Source: Roseovarius sp. M141 (GTDB lineage Bacteria; Pseudomonadota; Alphaproteobacteria; Rhodobacterales; Rhodobacteraceae). Taken from it: DNA of 64,000 bases. The number at the start of each line of letters is the position of its first letter. Position 1 is the stretch's first letter. The DNA lies in the NCBI RefSeq assembly GCF_024355225.1, contig NZ_VCNH01000008.1, positions 186,001 through 250,000 of the forward strand. The letters are read 5' to 3'. A model generated the notes under the pieces. That model made no database searches and had not been told where the DNA came from. It worked only from the letters and a program-made list of their open reading frames with translations. Below are positions 54,609 to 63,163 of the stretch, piece by piece. The position numbers were made by a program, and so were the translations under genes.

Positions 54609-54929
54609 TCACCCTGCGGCAGACGGGTTCTGGTAGATGCCACCAGCGGCGGCAGATCCGCGCGTCGGCTTGGACACGCAATGTAGGGCATGGCTCATCT
54701 CAAACATTGCCAGCCCCATGCCCAGCTGAGCGGCAGAGTGATCCCCAATTGTAATAGGTGCGCGCTCATCAACTGCGTCGGCAGCCGGGCCGCTCCATGG
54801 CCGCACATCAATAATGTACCCCTGCCTGCAGCCCCGGTTGATCGTGTCTTGGGCGGATAGAGGGCATCGCGGTTTCAAATCTCCGAAAGCGGCGCTCTCC
54901 CAAGCGCGAGTCTTCCGTATTTTTGCCAT
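54609..54929 (-). CDS. Hypothetical protein of the mobile region
   Basis: 106 residues: MAKIRKTRAWESAAFGDLKP, then GYIIDVRPWSGPAADAVDER and SAAQLGMGLAMFEMSHALHC. It is unrecognised. GTGGAAA is the only ribosome-site-like sequence. It overlaps the 54875 frame on the same strand; at most one of the two is likely to be the translated one in the overlap. Confidence 0.3.
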   Translation of the reverse strand: MAKIRKTRAWESAAFGDLKPRCPLSAQDTINRGCRQGYIIDVRPWSGPAADAVDERAPITIGDHSAAQLGMGLAMFEMSHALHCVSKPTRGSAAAGGIYQNPSAAG

Positions 54930-55159
54930 AGTTTTCCACAGGTTTGACGCTCCGACCCGGATTTAGGAGGCGCAATCATGATGCCGTCTGCGGTAATGTA
55001 AACCCAGCCCGGTCCCACAGACCTCACAACCAGACACATCAAGAACGCCCCCGCTTTCAACAGCTTGCGGCGCACGGAGACGGCACGCCATGGCGCGCAA
55101 GCGGAAGACATACATGCAGAGGGAGTCACTGCCAACAGCATTGCCTTCCACCGCTGCAT
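54875..55159 (-). CDS. Hypothetical small protein, possibly exported
   Basis: 94 residues; the middle has a hydrophobic run (LLKAGAFLMCLVVRSVGPGW) followed by VYITADGIMIAPPKSGSERQ and TCGKLWQKYGRLALGRAPLS. The TCGKLW text recurs in mutated form (TCGKIWEICKI) at about 54550-54592 on the same strand, which points to a local duplication. The function and true start are unknown. Confidence 0.35.
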   Translation of the reverse strand: MQRWKAMLLAVTPSACMSSACAPWRAVSVRRKLLKAGAFLMCLVVRSVGPGWVYITADGIMIAPPKSGSERQTCGKLWQKYGRLALGRAPLSEI

Positions 55160-55413
55160 CTTCCGACGCCGTTCATATCACGCGCATCGAAGCCGCAATG
55201 TCCAAGATCGCTCGCGCCCTCCCTCATGATCCAGCCCTAGGCCCTGTGTGGGCACGATTGGAGGAAATGCGTGCAGAGGCCGTGACAAGACAGGCAAAAG
55301 AGACAAAGGCTCAGATCAGCGCCCGCACGTGCTGGCAGCTCAGAACGAGATGCTGTCCAACAGTGCCGCCATGTCTGCCAGCGGCAAACCCGCACCATAG
55401 CGTTCACGGTTGA
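55090..55413 (+). CDS. Hypothetical protein, probably 3'-truncated
   Basis: 107 residues from ATG 55090. The first 80 (MARKRKTYMQRESLPTALPS, IEAAMSKIARALPHDPALGP, VWARLEEMRAEAVTRQAKET) read like a real helical protein. The end (after about 55325) runs antisense into the integrase 3' end and looks random. It is probably cut at an element junction. Confidence 0.35.
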   Translation: MARKRKTYMQRESLPTALPSTAASSDAVHITRIEAAMSKIARALPHDPALGPVWARLEEMRAEAVTRQAKETKAQISARTCWQLRTRCCPTVPPCLPAANPHHSVHG

Positions 55414-56632
55414 TATCATGCCCCATGAGGTCCGCTTTGACACGCTCCGGGAAGTTGGCCTTCAGCATCCGGCCTTCAAATGAATGGCGCAGACTGTAGA
55501 TAACATGATCCTCTGTCTCCATCAGGCCGTTGTTGCGCATGTATTTGAGTTGGATACCGGATAGCGATGACGGGGTATCGCGATACCGTGGAAACCCATT
55601 GGAAAACTTCCGGGCGGCCTCCAGGGCGACACCGACAAGTGGAATGTCGCGAACAGCTCTCTTGGTCTTCACCACACGCCCGTCTGCCCGAATCTGAATA
55701 TGCGGGGTGTTTGCACTCAATGCGATACGCTCAGGCATGAGGGTCGCGACTTCGGAAGGACGTGCTCCTGTATTTACGCAAATCAATAGGATTGCGCGCG
55801 CTTCATCGTTGAGCCCATCGAGCGCTCGGAGAGCAAGAATCTTGTCCTGAATCCACTCCGAGGAAAACGGCGGCGGCGAAACCGGATCGACTTTCGGTAG
55901 TCGCCAATTGCGCTTGGGGATGGGCAGAATCAGATCCAACCCCAAACCGTCCATCACCGTATGAAGGGCGTTGGTTAGTTTATCAAAGTCCTTGTTCGCC
56001 GTATTGTTGGAACGGTCCTCAAGATCGACTTTTTCAATCCAGAAAGACCGGAACGATAGAAAGTCGTCCCGCCTGACGGCGGTCAACGCACCGTCACCGT
56101 TTACCGCAATCCAGCGGTTAATCGCCCGCTTGAATGGATTTTCCCACTTCCTGATCTGGTCGCGGGATTTTCCCAATCTTCGGTCCGGCGTCAACTTGTA
56201 AAACTCCTTCCAGATCTCGGACATAAGGAGCGGAGGATCTTCGACCGTCCCCATCAAGGCTTGAACTTCGATCGGGTCGAAGCTGCCGTCTGTTTCCGTG
56301 ATGGCATCTATCCGATTCAACAACGTGTCGTCAGGAAGATTCGCAACCCGCGACACCGGAAGATAGTTGTAGCCCCGTCCCTGTGCCACCTTGCGGACTG
56401 CCTCATATGCAATACGGGCATCCGCGGACCGCCCATCAAGCTTGGCCTGCCAATGGTCAAGCTGCGCCTGCCAGACGCCAGCCGCCTTGTCCCGTGCTAG
56501 TCGGTGGGAGTCCGTTTCAAGTGAGATTGACACGATACGTTTACGGGTCTCGACGGGTTCAAACCGCTTCGGGATGCGCCTCACAAGATACCAGACACCG
56601 CCCCGGTTGGTCAGCTTCAAGTCTTTTTGCAT
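55340..56632 (-). CDS. Site-specific tyrosine recombinase (integrase)
   Basis: 430 residues from ATG 56632. The N-terminal DUF6538-like arm is KLTNRGGVWYLVRRIPKRFE, a core-binding domain lies in the middle, and the catalytic domain has Arg in ICVNTGARPSEVATL, HxxR in YSLRHSFEGRML and the Tyr in NRERYGAGLPLADMAAL. It starts 154 bases from the 3' end of tRNA-Arg(ACG), the usual place for an integrase that inserts into that tRNA. The open frame extends nine codons further. It appears intact. Confidence 0.9.
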   Translation of the reverse strand: MQKDLKLTNRGGVWYLVRRIPKRFEPVETRKRIVSISLETDSHRLARDKAAGVWQAQLDHWQAKLDGRSADARIAYEAVRKVAQGRGYNYLPVSRVANLPDDTLLNRIDAITETDGSFDPIEVQALMGTVEDPPLLMSEIWKEFYKLTPDRRLGKSRDQIRKWENPFKRAINRWIAVNGDGALTAVRRDDFLSFRSFWIEKVDLEDRSNNTANKDFDKLTNALHTVMDGLGLDLILPIPKRNWRLPKVDPVSPPPFSSEWIQDKILALRALDGLNDEARAILLICVNTGARPSEVATLMPERIALSANTPHIQIRADGRVVKTKRAVRDIPLVGVALEAARKFSNGFPRYRDTPSSLSGIQLKYMRNNGLMETEDHVIYSLRHSFEGRMLKANFPERVKADLMGHDINRERYGAGLPLADMAALLDSISF

Positions 56633-56785
56633 CGCGAAACCCCATGACATCGGCTCCACACTTATAGACCAATGTCATGCAATTTGTCATGCGAAACGTC
56701 ATGCAAATAGTTAGAGTCAAGACGCAAGAATCGCGATATTATCTATTGTATTCAGATGCTTACCTGGATTTTCAGGGGGAAATTG

Positions 56786-56862
56786 TGGCGGACCGAGGAG
56801 GATTCGAACCCCCGACCCCCTGATTCGTAGTCAGGTACTCTATCCAGCTGAGCTATCGGTCC
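56786..56862 (-). tRNA. tRNA-Arg (anticodon ACG)
   Basis: 77 bases on the minus strand: acceptor GGACCGA/TCGGTCC, anticodon arm CTGA-CTACGAA-TCAG with anticodon ACG, T arm TCGGGGG-TTCGAAT-CCTCC region, and encoded CCA. It is the likely attachment site of the adjoining integrative element, its 3' end facing the integrase. Confidence 0.95.
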
Positions 56863-56925
56863 ACGCGGCAGGGATTACCGGCTGGGATTGGGCTTTGCAA
56901 GAGGGGATCGGCAGAAAATATGGCG

Positions 56926-58305
56926 CTAGGCCAGATCACCTTTGGGCAACACGATCAGGAACGACGTACCGCCCTCTCCGGTGTGCTCCAGCGTCAGGGT
57001 GCCGCCGTGGCCGCGGACCAGTTCGGCCGAGATGGTCAGGCCCAGCCCCGATCCTCCCTTGGTCGCGCCGCCCTGGAAGGGGGTGAACAGATGCTCGCGC
57101 GCCTTGGGCGGCAGGCCAGGGCCGGTGTCGCTGATACGGATCAGCACGGCATCGTCGGTGTCGTCCGCCTGAACAGAGATTTCGCCGGGTTTACCGCTTG
57201 CTACGATGGCCTGACGGGCGTTGCGCACCAGATTGGCGATGACACGGTACAGTTGCTCGGGGTCCGCGCGCAGCTGAAATCCCGCGCGTACATCTTCGGA
57301 GAAGCTGATATCGACATCCCCTGCCGACAGCCGTTCGCTGTCGATTACGTCCGTCACGATATCCAGCAGGGCGAACCGTGACAGGCGCGGCGCCGGTTCT
57401 TCGGCCTTGCCATAGGCCAGCGTCGATTCGCACAGGTTGACGGCACGGCTGATGGAATTGACCAGCTTGGGCGCCATGCGTTTGACCATCGGATCCTGTG
57501 ACGTCTCCAGCCGGTCGGTGAACAGTTGCGCGCTGGTCAGGATGTTGCGCAGATCGTGGCTGACCTTGGCCACCGCGCCGCCCAGGCCGGCCAAACGCTC
57601 CTTCTGGCGCAGGGCGCTGATCAGCTGGTTCTGCATCAGGGCCAGCGTTTCCTCGGCCTCGCGCAGCTCGGTTATGGACGAGCCCGGCACCATGACGCCG
57701 CGCGCGTCCTCCGGGGCGCCGGCATAGGTCTTCATCGAGGTGACGACGCGGCTGATGGGCCGCACGAGAAACACGCGCACGGCAAGGAACAGCATAACCG
57801 CGGTGATGATGGAAATGACGGCAGACAGCACCAGAATTCGCAGGCCATAATCTATCATCGCGGTGCGCAGGGTGCCCGTCTCCATCGTGACCTCGATCAG
57901 CATGCCGGCACTGCGCACGGGCGAGCCGATCACGCGTACCACCTCGTCGCCGCGACGCCATAGCCGCATCAGCGCATCGCGGATCAGGGTCACCGCACCG
58001 GCATCGCGCAAATCAAACGTCGCCGCGATGGCCGAGGGCAGCGGTGACGACAGCACCAGCTGGCGCGCATCATTGCGGCGCAGGACGACGTTGTAGACGC
58101 CGGCATTGGCCAGCAGCTCTTCTTCCAACTCGGGGCTGATGTCGTCGCCGGCCAGCCGGGCAAGCGATGCGATCTGCGCGCGCTCCAGCCTGGACAGCAG
58201 GAAATCCTCGCGAAAGCGGGCGATCGACGGCACAAAAATCAGCACCTCGGCCAGCATCACGAAGATCGCCGTCAGGATCAGAAAACGGCCGGAGAGTGTG
58301 TTCAT
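56926..58305 (-). CDS. Sensor histidine kinase
   Basis: 459 residues: first membrane helix LILTAIFVMLAEVLIFVPSI, a periplasmic domain (about 28-150), a second helix (ILVLSAVISIITAVMLFLAV), HAMP-like linker, HisKA with phospho-His in VSHDLRNILTSAQLF, and HATPase motifs NLVRNARQAI, DTGPGLPP and GGSGLGLTI. No response regulator gene is adjacent. It lies 19 bases downstream of the flavoprotein gene in a three-gene series, so it may sense an envelope or redox state; that is inference. The start at 58305 was chosen over an open extension of 36 codons. Confidence 0.9.
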   Translation of the reverse strand: MNTLSGRFLILTAIFVMLAEVLIFVPSIARFREDFLLSRLERAQIASLARLAGDDISPELEEELLANAGVYNVVLRRNDARQLVLSSPLPSAIAATFDLRDAGAVTLIRDALMRLWRRGDEVVRVIGSPVRSAGMLIEVTMETGTLRTAMIDYGLRILVLSAVISIITAVMLFLAVRVFLVRPISRVVTSMKTYAGAPEDARGVMVPGSSITELREAEETLALMQNQLISALRQKERLAGLGGAVAKVSHDLRNILTSAQLFTDRLETSQDPMVKRMAPKLVNSISRAVNLCESTLAYGKAEEPAPRLSRFALLDIVTDVIDSERLSAGDVDISFSEDVRAGFQLRADPEQLYRVIANLVRNARQAIVASGKPGEISVQADDTDDAVLIRISDTGPGLPPKAREHLFTPFQGGATKGGSGLGLTISAELVRGHGGTLTLEHTGEGGTSFLIVLPKGDLA

Positions 58306-58324
58306 CTGCCGCCTCGCCCCTTGC

Positions 58325-59743
58325 CTATGGCAGCCAGCGCTGAACCGCGCGCACCGCGCGCTTGACCCAGACGCTGTCAAACAAACGTGGGCTGAAATAG
58401 GCGCCGGCGGCACGCTTGTTCACCTCGCCGAGTGTTGGATAGGGCGCGACCATGGCTGCAATCTGGCTCATCTTCATGTCGTTTGCCAGCGCCAAAGCCC
58501 ACAGATTGATCAACTCGCCCGCTTGCGCCCCCACGATCGACGCGCCGACGGGGCGCCCGCGCACGACCATCACCTTGATCAGCCCGGCTGTCTTGCGCTC
58601 GGCGATGGCGCGGTCGTTCTCGGTGTATTCGTGCCGCACCACCTCCAGCCGGGCGCCGTGTTTCTCGCGTGCCTCGGCCTCGGTCAGACCGACCTGCGCC
58701 AGCTCGGGTGCGGTATAGGTGGCCCATGGGATGTGGCTGGTCTTTGCCTTGGCAGGCAGGCCCAGCACGGCCGAGCGGATGATGATACCCGCGTGATACC
58801 CCGCAACATGGGTGAATTGGAGGCCGCCCGCCACGTCGCCAATGGCGTAAACGCGGCTATTGGTGGTCTTCAGCCGCTCGTCCACCTTGATGCCACGTTT
58901 CGTCGTCTCGATACCCGCCGCAGTCAGGTTCAGCCGGTCCACGTTGCTCTTGCGCCCCACCGCCATCAACAGATGCGAACCTTTGAACACGCGCCCGTCC
59001 CTGGTTTCGACCTCGATGGCACCCGCCGTTCCGCGGATTTCACTGGCCAATGCATCCTCGGCGATCTCGACCCCCTCACCGCGCAGGGCATCCAGCACAA
59101 TAGCGGCGGTTTCAGGGTCGTCATTCAGCAGCGCCTTGGCGCCTTCGATCACCGTCACGGCGCAGCCCAGCCGCCGATGTGCCTGCGCCATTTCCATGCC
59201 AATCGGCCCGCCGCCGACGATCAGCAGATGTTCGGGGCGCTCGCGCAGATCGAACAGCGTCTCGTTTGTCAGGTAGGGTACGGTATCCAGACCGGGAATG
59301 GGCGGCACCAACGGGCTGGACCCGGTGGCGATCACGATGCGCCGCGCGGTAATAACGACCTCCCCCGCCTGCACTTCGCTGCCCGAGATAAACGCGCCGT
59401 ATTCCTGAATGACCTTCACCCCCAGCCCCTTGAACCGCTCGACGCTGTCGTTGGGGGCGATGGTGGCGATAACGTCCTGCACATGTTGCATGACGGCCCC
59501 GTAATCCACATCCGGCACAACATCGGCCACGCCAAAGCGGCTGGCATGGGCCTGCGCATGGGCCGACTTGCCCGCCGCGATCAGCGCCTTGGACGGCACG
59601 CAGCCGTAATTCAGGCAATCGCCGCCCATCTTGTGCCCTTCCAGCAGCACGACGCGCGCGCCCATCTGCGCCGCCCCCGCCGCAACTGACAGGCCGCCCG
59701 ATCCTGCCCCGATCACCAGAATATCCGTTTCGATGTTTTTCAT
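58325..59743 (-). CDS. Pyridine nucleotide-disulfide oxidoreductase (mercuric reductase-like)
   Basis: 472 residues: FAD site DILVIGAGSGGLSVAAGAAQ, redox-active disulfide GGDCLNYGCVPSKAL, NAD(P) site LLIVGGGPIGMEMAQ, second FAD motif RVYAIGDVAGG. The dimerisation domain lacks the C-terminal His-Glu pair of lipoamide dehydrogenases and the Cys pair of MerA. It is therefore one of the uncharacterised flavoproteins usually paired with TVP38 membrane proteins, as here (4-base gap). Confidence 0.85.
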   Translation of the reverse strand: MKNIETDILVIGAGSGGLSVAAGAAQMGARVVLLEGHKMGGDCLNYGCVPSKALIAAGKSAHAQAHASRFGVADVVPDVDYGAVMQHVQDVIATIAPNDSVERFKGLGVKVIQEYGAFISGSEVQAGEVVITARRIVIATGSSPLVPPIPGLDTVPYLTNETLFDLRERPEHLLIVGGGPIGMEMAQAHRRLGCAVTVIEGAKALLNDDPETAAIVLDALRGEGVEIAEDALASEIRGTAGAIEVETRDGRVFKGSHLLMAVGRKSNVDRLNLTAAGIETTKRGIKVDERLKTTNSRVYAIGDVAGGLQFTHVAGYHAGIIIRSAVLGLPAKAKTSHIPWATYTAPELAQVGLTEAEAREKHGARLEVVRHEYTENDRAIAERKTAGLIKVMVVRGRPVGASIVGAQAGELINLWALALANDMKMSQIAAMVAPYPTLGEVNKRAAGAYFSPRLFDSVWVKRAVRAVQRWLP

Positions 59744-59747
59744 TGGC

Positions 59748-60479
59748 CTAAATACCCTTCTTCTGGCGAAACGCCTTCAACACGATCGGCAGCGCGGCCA
59801 AGGCGCTGAGGCCCAGAAGCGGCCCGATCACCTGCGGCTCCCAGAGCAGGCTCAGATCCGGGCTACCACCCCGGTCGAACACCTCACCCAACCCGACGCC
59901 GATCCATGTGAACACCAGCGCGCCGGGGATGATCCCCAGCACCGTCGTCAGCACAAAGTTGCGGAATTTCACGCCAACCAGCGCCGGCAGCAGGTTCGCC
60001 ACGAAAAACGGCACCGCAGGCACCAGCCGCAACAGGAACAGAACGCTGATCTCATTCTCGTTCAACCCGTCCTTTATACGCTTCAGCGTACCGTCGCTTG
60101 CCTCCATCTTGGCGGCCAGCGACTGACCCAGCCCCATGCGGGCCGCCTGAAATATCGCGATGGCGCCCAGGGATGCCGCGACGACGTTAAACGTGGTTCC
60201 CCATGCGATCCCGAACAGGAACCCCCCGGTGACCGACGCAACCGCCGCGCCGGGCAATGAAAACGCAACGATCAGAACATAGACCCCGATGAACACTGCC
60301 ACCATCATCGCAAAATGCGCATCCCGATACGCCAGCAGCGCCTCGCGATTCTCGCGCAGCGTCTCAAAGCTGAGGTAGTCCCGCAAGGTGAACGCACCAA
60401 TGGCCGCTATCAGAACGATCAACGCCAGCGGCGCGTGGCGCAGCACCGGATGCTTGCGGGTCGGGCCGGCCTTTTGCAT
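59748..60479 (-). CDS. TVP38/TMEM64 (DedA/VTT-domain) membrane protein
   Basis: 243 residues, five or six hydrophobic segments. The VTT-domain core is VLIVAFSLPGAAVASVTGGF LFG, with FLLRLVPAVPFFVANLLPAL and VLTTVLGIIPGALVFTWIGV. VTT proteins are linked to lipid scrambling or transport; the bacterial role is not settled. It is the first gene of a TVP38-flavoprotein-kinase operon. The start has AAGGAAT upstream. Confidence 0.88.
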   Translation of the reverse strand: MQKAGPTRKHPVLRHAPLALIVLIAAIGAFTLRDYLSFETLRENREALLAYRDAHFAMMVAVFIGVYVLIVAFSLPGAAVASVTGGFLFGIAWGTTFNVVAASLGAIAIFQAARMGLGQSLAAKMEASDGTLKRIKDGLNENEISVLFLLRLVPAVPFFVANLLPALVGVKFRNFVLTTVLGIIPGALVFTWIGVGLGEVFDRGGSPDLSLLWEPQVIGPLLGLSALAALPIVLKAFRQKKGI

Positions 60480-60663
60480 GGAAATTCCTTTTCTGATACG
60501 CCTGCCTTCCTAGATGACCCCATCCCGGCCCGCTGAATAGCCATATCACGCGCCATTGATCACCTGTGACCACGGAGGCCGCTCCTAGGCGTACTTGGGC
60601 GTCCTTTGTAACATCGCGGCGGCGGGCGCTGCGATTTTGTTGCAATAAATGGCTGGCCGGGGT

Positions 60664-60692
60664 TTGACTTGGGTAAATGCCCCTACTATAGA
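60664..60692 (+). promoter_or_regulatory. Strong sigma-70 promoter of rpmH-rnpA
   Basis: TTGACT at 60664-60669, an exact 17-base spacer, TATAGA at 60687-60692. It lies 77 bases upstream of the rpmH ATG, as expected for a ribosomal protein gene. 60480-60663 shows nothing else. Confidence 0.85.
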
Positions 60693-60769
60693 CCGGGCTT
60701 CGGATATACCCGGATGCTGCGCGATTCCTCAAGAACGCGTCCATCCGCACAAAGTTTGGAGACGGAGCG

Positions 60770-60904
60770 ATGAAACGCACCTTTCAACCCTCGAACCTGG
60801 TTCGCAAGCGGCGCCACGGCTTTCGTGCGCGCATGGCCACCAAAGCCGGTCGCAAGATCCTGAATGCGCGCCGCGCCCGTGGCCGCAAGTCGCTGAGCGC
60901 ATAA
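60770..60904 (+). CDS. rpmH: 50S ribosomal protein L34
   Basis: 44 residues: [44 protein letters not shown]. This is the complete, very basic L34 sequence. GGAGACGGAGCG precedes the ATG. It is first of the conserved rpmH-rnpA-yidD cluster. Confidence 0.98.
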
Positions 60905-60927
60905 GCGCCTGTAGACTGGACGACGAG

Positions 60928-61365
60928 ATGACACCGCCGGAGGCCCCCGTTCCATCGACCGGGTGCACGTCCCCGGCGGTTTTGTCGTGTCCTGTTGCCA
61001 CAGATCAGGCGCAACGCCCGCTGACCGTGCTGAAAACGCGCAAGGATTTCCTGCGCGCGGCCCGCGCCGGTCGGCAAGGCACCGCCTCGATGATGGTTCA
61101 GGCCCGCCGCCGCCCCGATACCGAGGTTGCAGAGGGCATTCGCGTTGGCTTTACCTGCTCGAAAAAGGTTGGCAACGCAGTGGCGCGCAACCGTGCCAAA
61201 CGCCGCCTGCGCGAGGCCGCCCGCGCGGTTCTGTCTGACAAGGGTCTTCCCGGTTGGGACTACGTACTGATAGGCCGCGCAGATGCGACGGCCTCGCGTC
61301 CGTTTGACGCGCTCAAGGGCGATTTGGCCTATGCCCTGCGCAAACTTCACCAACCTCCCAAATGA
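60928..61365 (+). CDS. rnpA: Ribonuclease P protein component
   Basis: 145 residues. The core is [48 protein letters not shown], the RNR-type RNA-binding loop. It supports the catalytic RNase P RNA in tRNA 5' maturation. An N-terminal extension of about 28 residues (from ATG 60928) precedes the usual start; a later start cannot be excluded. It overlaps yidD by four bases. Confidence 0.93.
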   Translation: MTPPEAPVPSTGCTSPAVLSCPVATDQAQRPLTVLKTRKDFLRAARAGRQGTASMMVQARRRPDTEVAEGIRVGFTCSKKVGNAVARNRAKRRLREAARAVLSDKGLPGWDYVLIGRADATASRPFDALKGDLAYALRKLHQPPK

Positions 61366-61583
61366 CCCCGCTGGCGTGGTGCCTTGCGCTGCCGGTGCGT
61401 GGCTATCGTCTGATCTTCAGCCCATGGGTGGGTCATGGTTGCCGATACCATCCGACATGCAGCGCCTATGCGCTTGAGGCGCTTGCGCGACATGGCGGTG
61501 TCAAAGGCGGGTGGCTGACGCTGCGACGCATCGCGCGGTGCCACCCGTGGGGCGGATCGGGCATCGATAATGTACCCGACTGA
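61362..61583 (+). CDS. yidD: Membrane protein insertion efficiency factor YidD
   Basis: 73 residues: [50 protein letters not shown]. All three conserved cysteines are present. It assists YidC-dependent membrane insertion. An ATGA overlap with rnpA gives coupling. yidC is probably further along in other genomes but not here: sodC follows on the other strand. Confidence 0.94.
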   Translation: MTPLAWCLALPVRGYRLIFSPWVGHGCRYHPTCSAYALEALARHGGVKGGWLTLRRIARCHPWGGSGIDNVPD

Positions 61584-61617
61584 GACGACCTGACTGACGC
61601 GCCTGCAAGCGCATCTG

Positions 61618-62130
61618 TTACTTGGTCTGCGTGATCACACCGCAGGCTACGCGCCCTCCGGCCCCTGCATCTGTCTGATAGGTGTCGGCATTTTCATGAA
61701 TCACGATGGCCGATCCGTCTTCGTCCATCAGCGGCGCCGCGCCTTCCGCCACCGTCAACCGGCTGCTGTAGAATTCGGCCATGGCCGTGCCATCCGATCC
61801 TGCGTGGATGTTGGGCAAATCACCCGCGTGGGCGCCGTCTTCGGCCAGCTGGCCATGGCCGTTGCCATCCGGCGCATAGTGATCGCCCGCAGCTTCAAAA
61901 CCTTCCTCGCAAGAGCCGACTTCGTGCACGTGAAGGCTGTGCCAACCGGGGGTGAGGCCAGACAATTCGGCGTGAAACAGCGTGCCGGCTGACCCTTGGC
62001 TGATGATGACATGGCCGACGTCCTGCCCGTCCTGCCCCTTAAGCATCGCCATTGCGCCGGGCTGCGCGCTGGCGCTGCTGGCGATTACCCCGGCCATGGC
62101 TGTTGCCATCATCAATCCTGAGCGGGTCAT
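61618..62130 (-). CDS. sodC: Periplasmic Cu-Zn superoxide dismutase
   Basis: 170 residues with a signal peptide ([20 protein letters not shown], cleaved after SASA). Copper ligands are in [16 protein letters not shown], zinc and bridging His in [14 protein letters not shown] and [12 protein letters not shown], and copper His in [15 protein letters not shown]. The cysteine pair is in GSCE and VACGVI. It dismutes superoxide in the periplasm. The start at 62130 has AAAGGAGA 5 bases upstream. Confidence 0.95.
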   Translation of the reverse strand: MTRSGLMMATAMAGVIASSASAQPGAMAMLKGQDGQDVGHVIISQGSAGTLFHAELSGLTPGWHSLHVHEVGSCEEGFEAAGDHYAPDGNGHGQLAEDGAHAGDLPNIHAGSDGTAMAEFYSSRLTVAEGAAPLMDEDGSAIVIHENADTYQTDAGAGGRVACGVITQTK

Positions 62131-62227
62131 GGAGTCTCCTTTCATGATACATTCACGCCGACAACGCGCCACCGCAAGGCAACGTTCCCCCCTTGTTTGG
62201 CCGCCATGTGTGGATTACAGCAAGCCC

Positions 62228-63106
62228 ATGCTGGATGATGCCGACGACATTCACCCGCTCTTTTACGGGGCGCCCCGCAGTACGGAATTCCGCAAGCTGC
62301 GCAAACGCATCGTGCGCCTCGCGCGCGAGGCGGTGGACCAGTACGGCATGGTCGACCGCGAAGGTCCGCGCGCGCGTTGGCTGGTGTGCCTTTCGGGCGG
62401 CAAGGACAGCTATACGCTGCTGGCCGTCCTGCACGAGCTGCAATGGCGCGGCATGTTGCCGGTCGATCTGCTGGCCTGCAATCTGGATCAGGGACAGCCG
62501 GGATTTCCGGCGACGGTGCTGCCTGAATTTCTGGAAAAGATGCAGGTAAAGCACCGGATCGAGTATCAGGACACCTATTCCATCGTGGTTGACAAAATCC
62601 CGGCAGGGCGCACGTTTTGCGCGCTTTGCTCGCGGCTCAGGCGCGGCAATCTGTACCGCGTGGCGCGCGAGGAAGGGTGCAGCGCAGTCGTGCTGGGCCA
62701 TCACCGCGACGATATCCTCGAAACGTTCTTCATGAACCTCTTTCACGGCGGGCGCCTTGCCACGATGCCCCCCAAACTGGTCAACGAGGAGGGCGATCTG
62801 TTCGTCTTCCGGCCCCTCGCCCATGTGGCCGAGGCCGATTGCGAGCGATTTGCGCGCGCGATGAACTATCCGATCATCCCCTGCGATCTGTGCGGCAGTC
62901 AGGACGGGCTGCAACGCCAGCAGGTCAAACAGATCCTCGACGGATGGGAGGCGAACAGCCCCGGGCGCCGTCAAGTGATGTTCCGCGCATTGATGAACGC
63001 GCGGCCATCCCACCTTCTGGACCCTCAGCTATTTGATTTCGCCGGGCTTTCCTTGGGGTCTGTAAAAAGCGATGAAAATTTTGGGGATGTTCCACGTTTG
63101 CGTTAA
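62228..63106 (+). CDS. ttcA: tRNA 2-thiocytidine(32) synthetase TtcA
   Basis: 292 residues. The PP-loop ATPase motif is [14 protein letters not shown], with the [4Fe-4S] cysteines in [19 protein letters not shown] and [18 protein letters not shown], and the [19 protein letters not shown] segment. It thiolates cytidine 32 of certain tRNAs. ATG 62228 ([12 protein letters not shown]) was chosen; the longer open frame overlaps sodC. It is divergent from sodC with about 100 bases between. Confidence 0.93.
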   Translation: MLDDADDIHPLFYGAPRSTEFRKLRKRIVRLAREAVDQYGMVDREGPRARWLVCLSGGKDSYTLLAVLHELQWRGMLPVDLLACNLDQGQPGFPATVLPEFLEKMQVKHRIEYQDTYSIVVDKIPAGRTFCALCSRLRRGNLYRVAREEGCSAVVLGHHRDDILETFFMNLFHGGRLATMPPKLVNEEGDLFVFRPLAHVAEADCERFARAMNYPIIPCDLCGSQDGLQRQQVKQILDGWEANSPGRRQVMFRALMNARPSHLLDPQLFDFAGLSLGSVKSDENFGDVPRLR

Positions 63107-63163
63107 GCGACTGTTGATAGGGCGTTCGTAGGGTGGCCGGGCAATCTGAGAAGGCGCTGCCCG

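Noticed and set aside
54560..54950. Two TTTTCCACAGG motifs as DnaA boxes of a plasmid origin
   Set aside because: Only two copies, both explained by a local duplication; no replication gene or iterons nearby.
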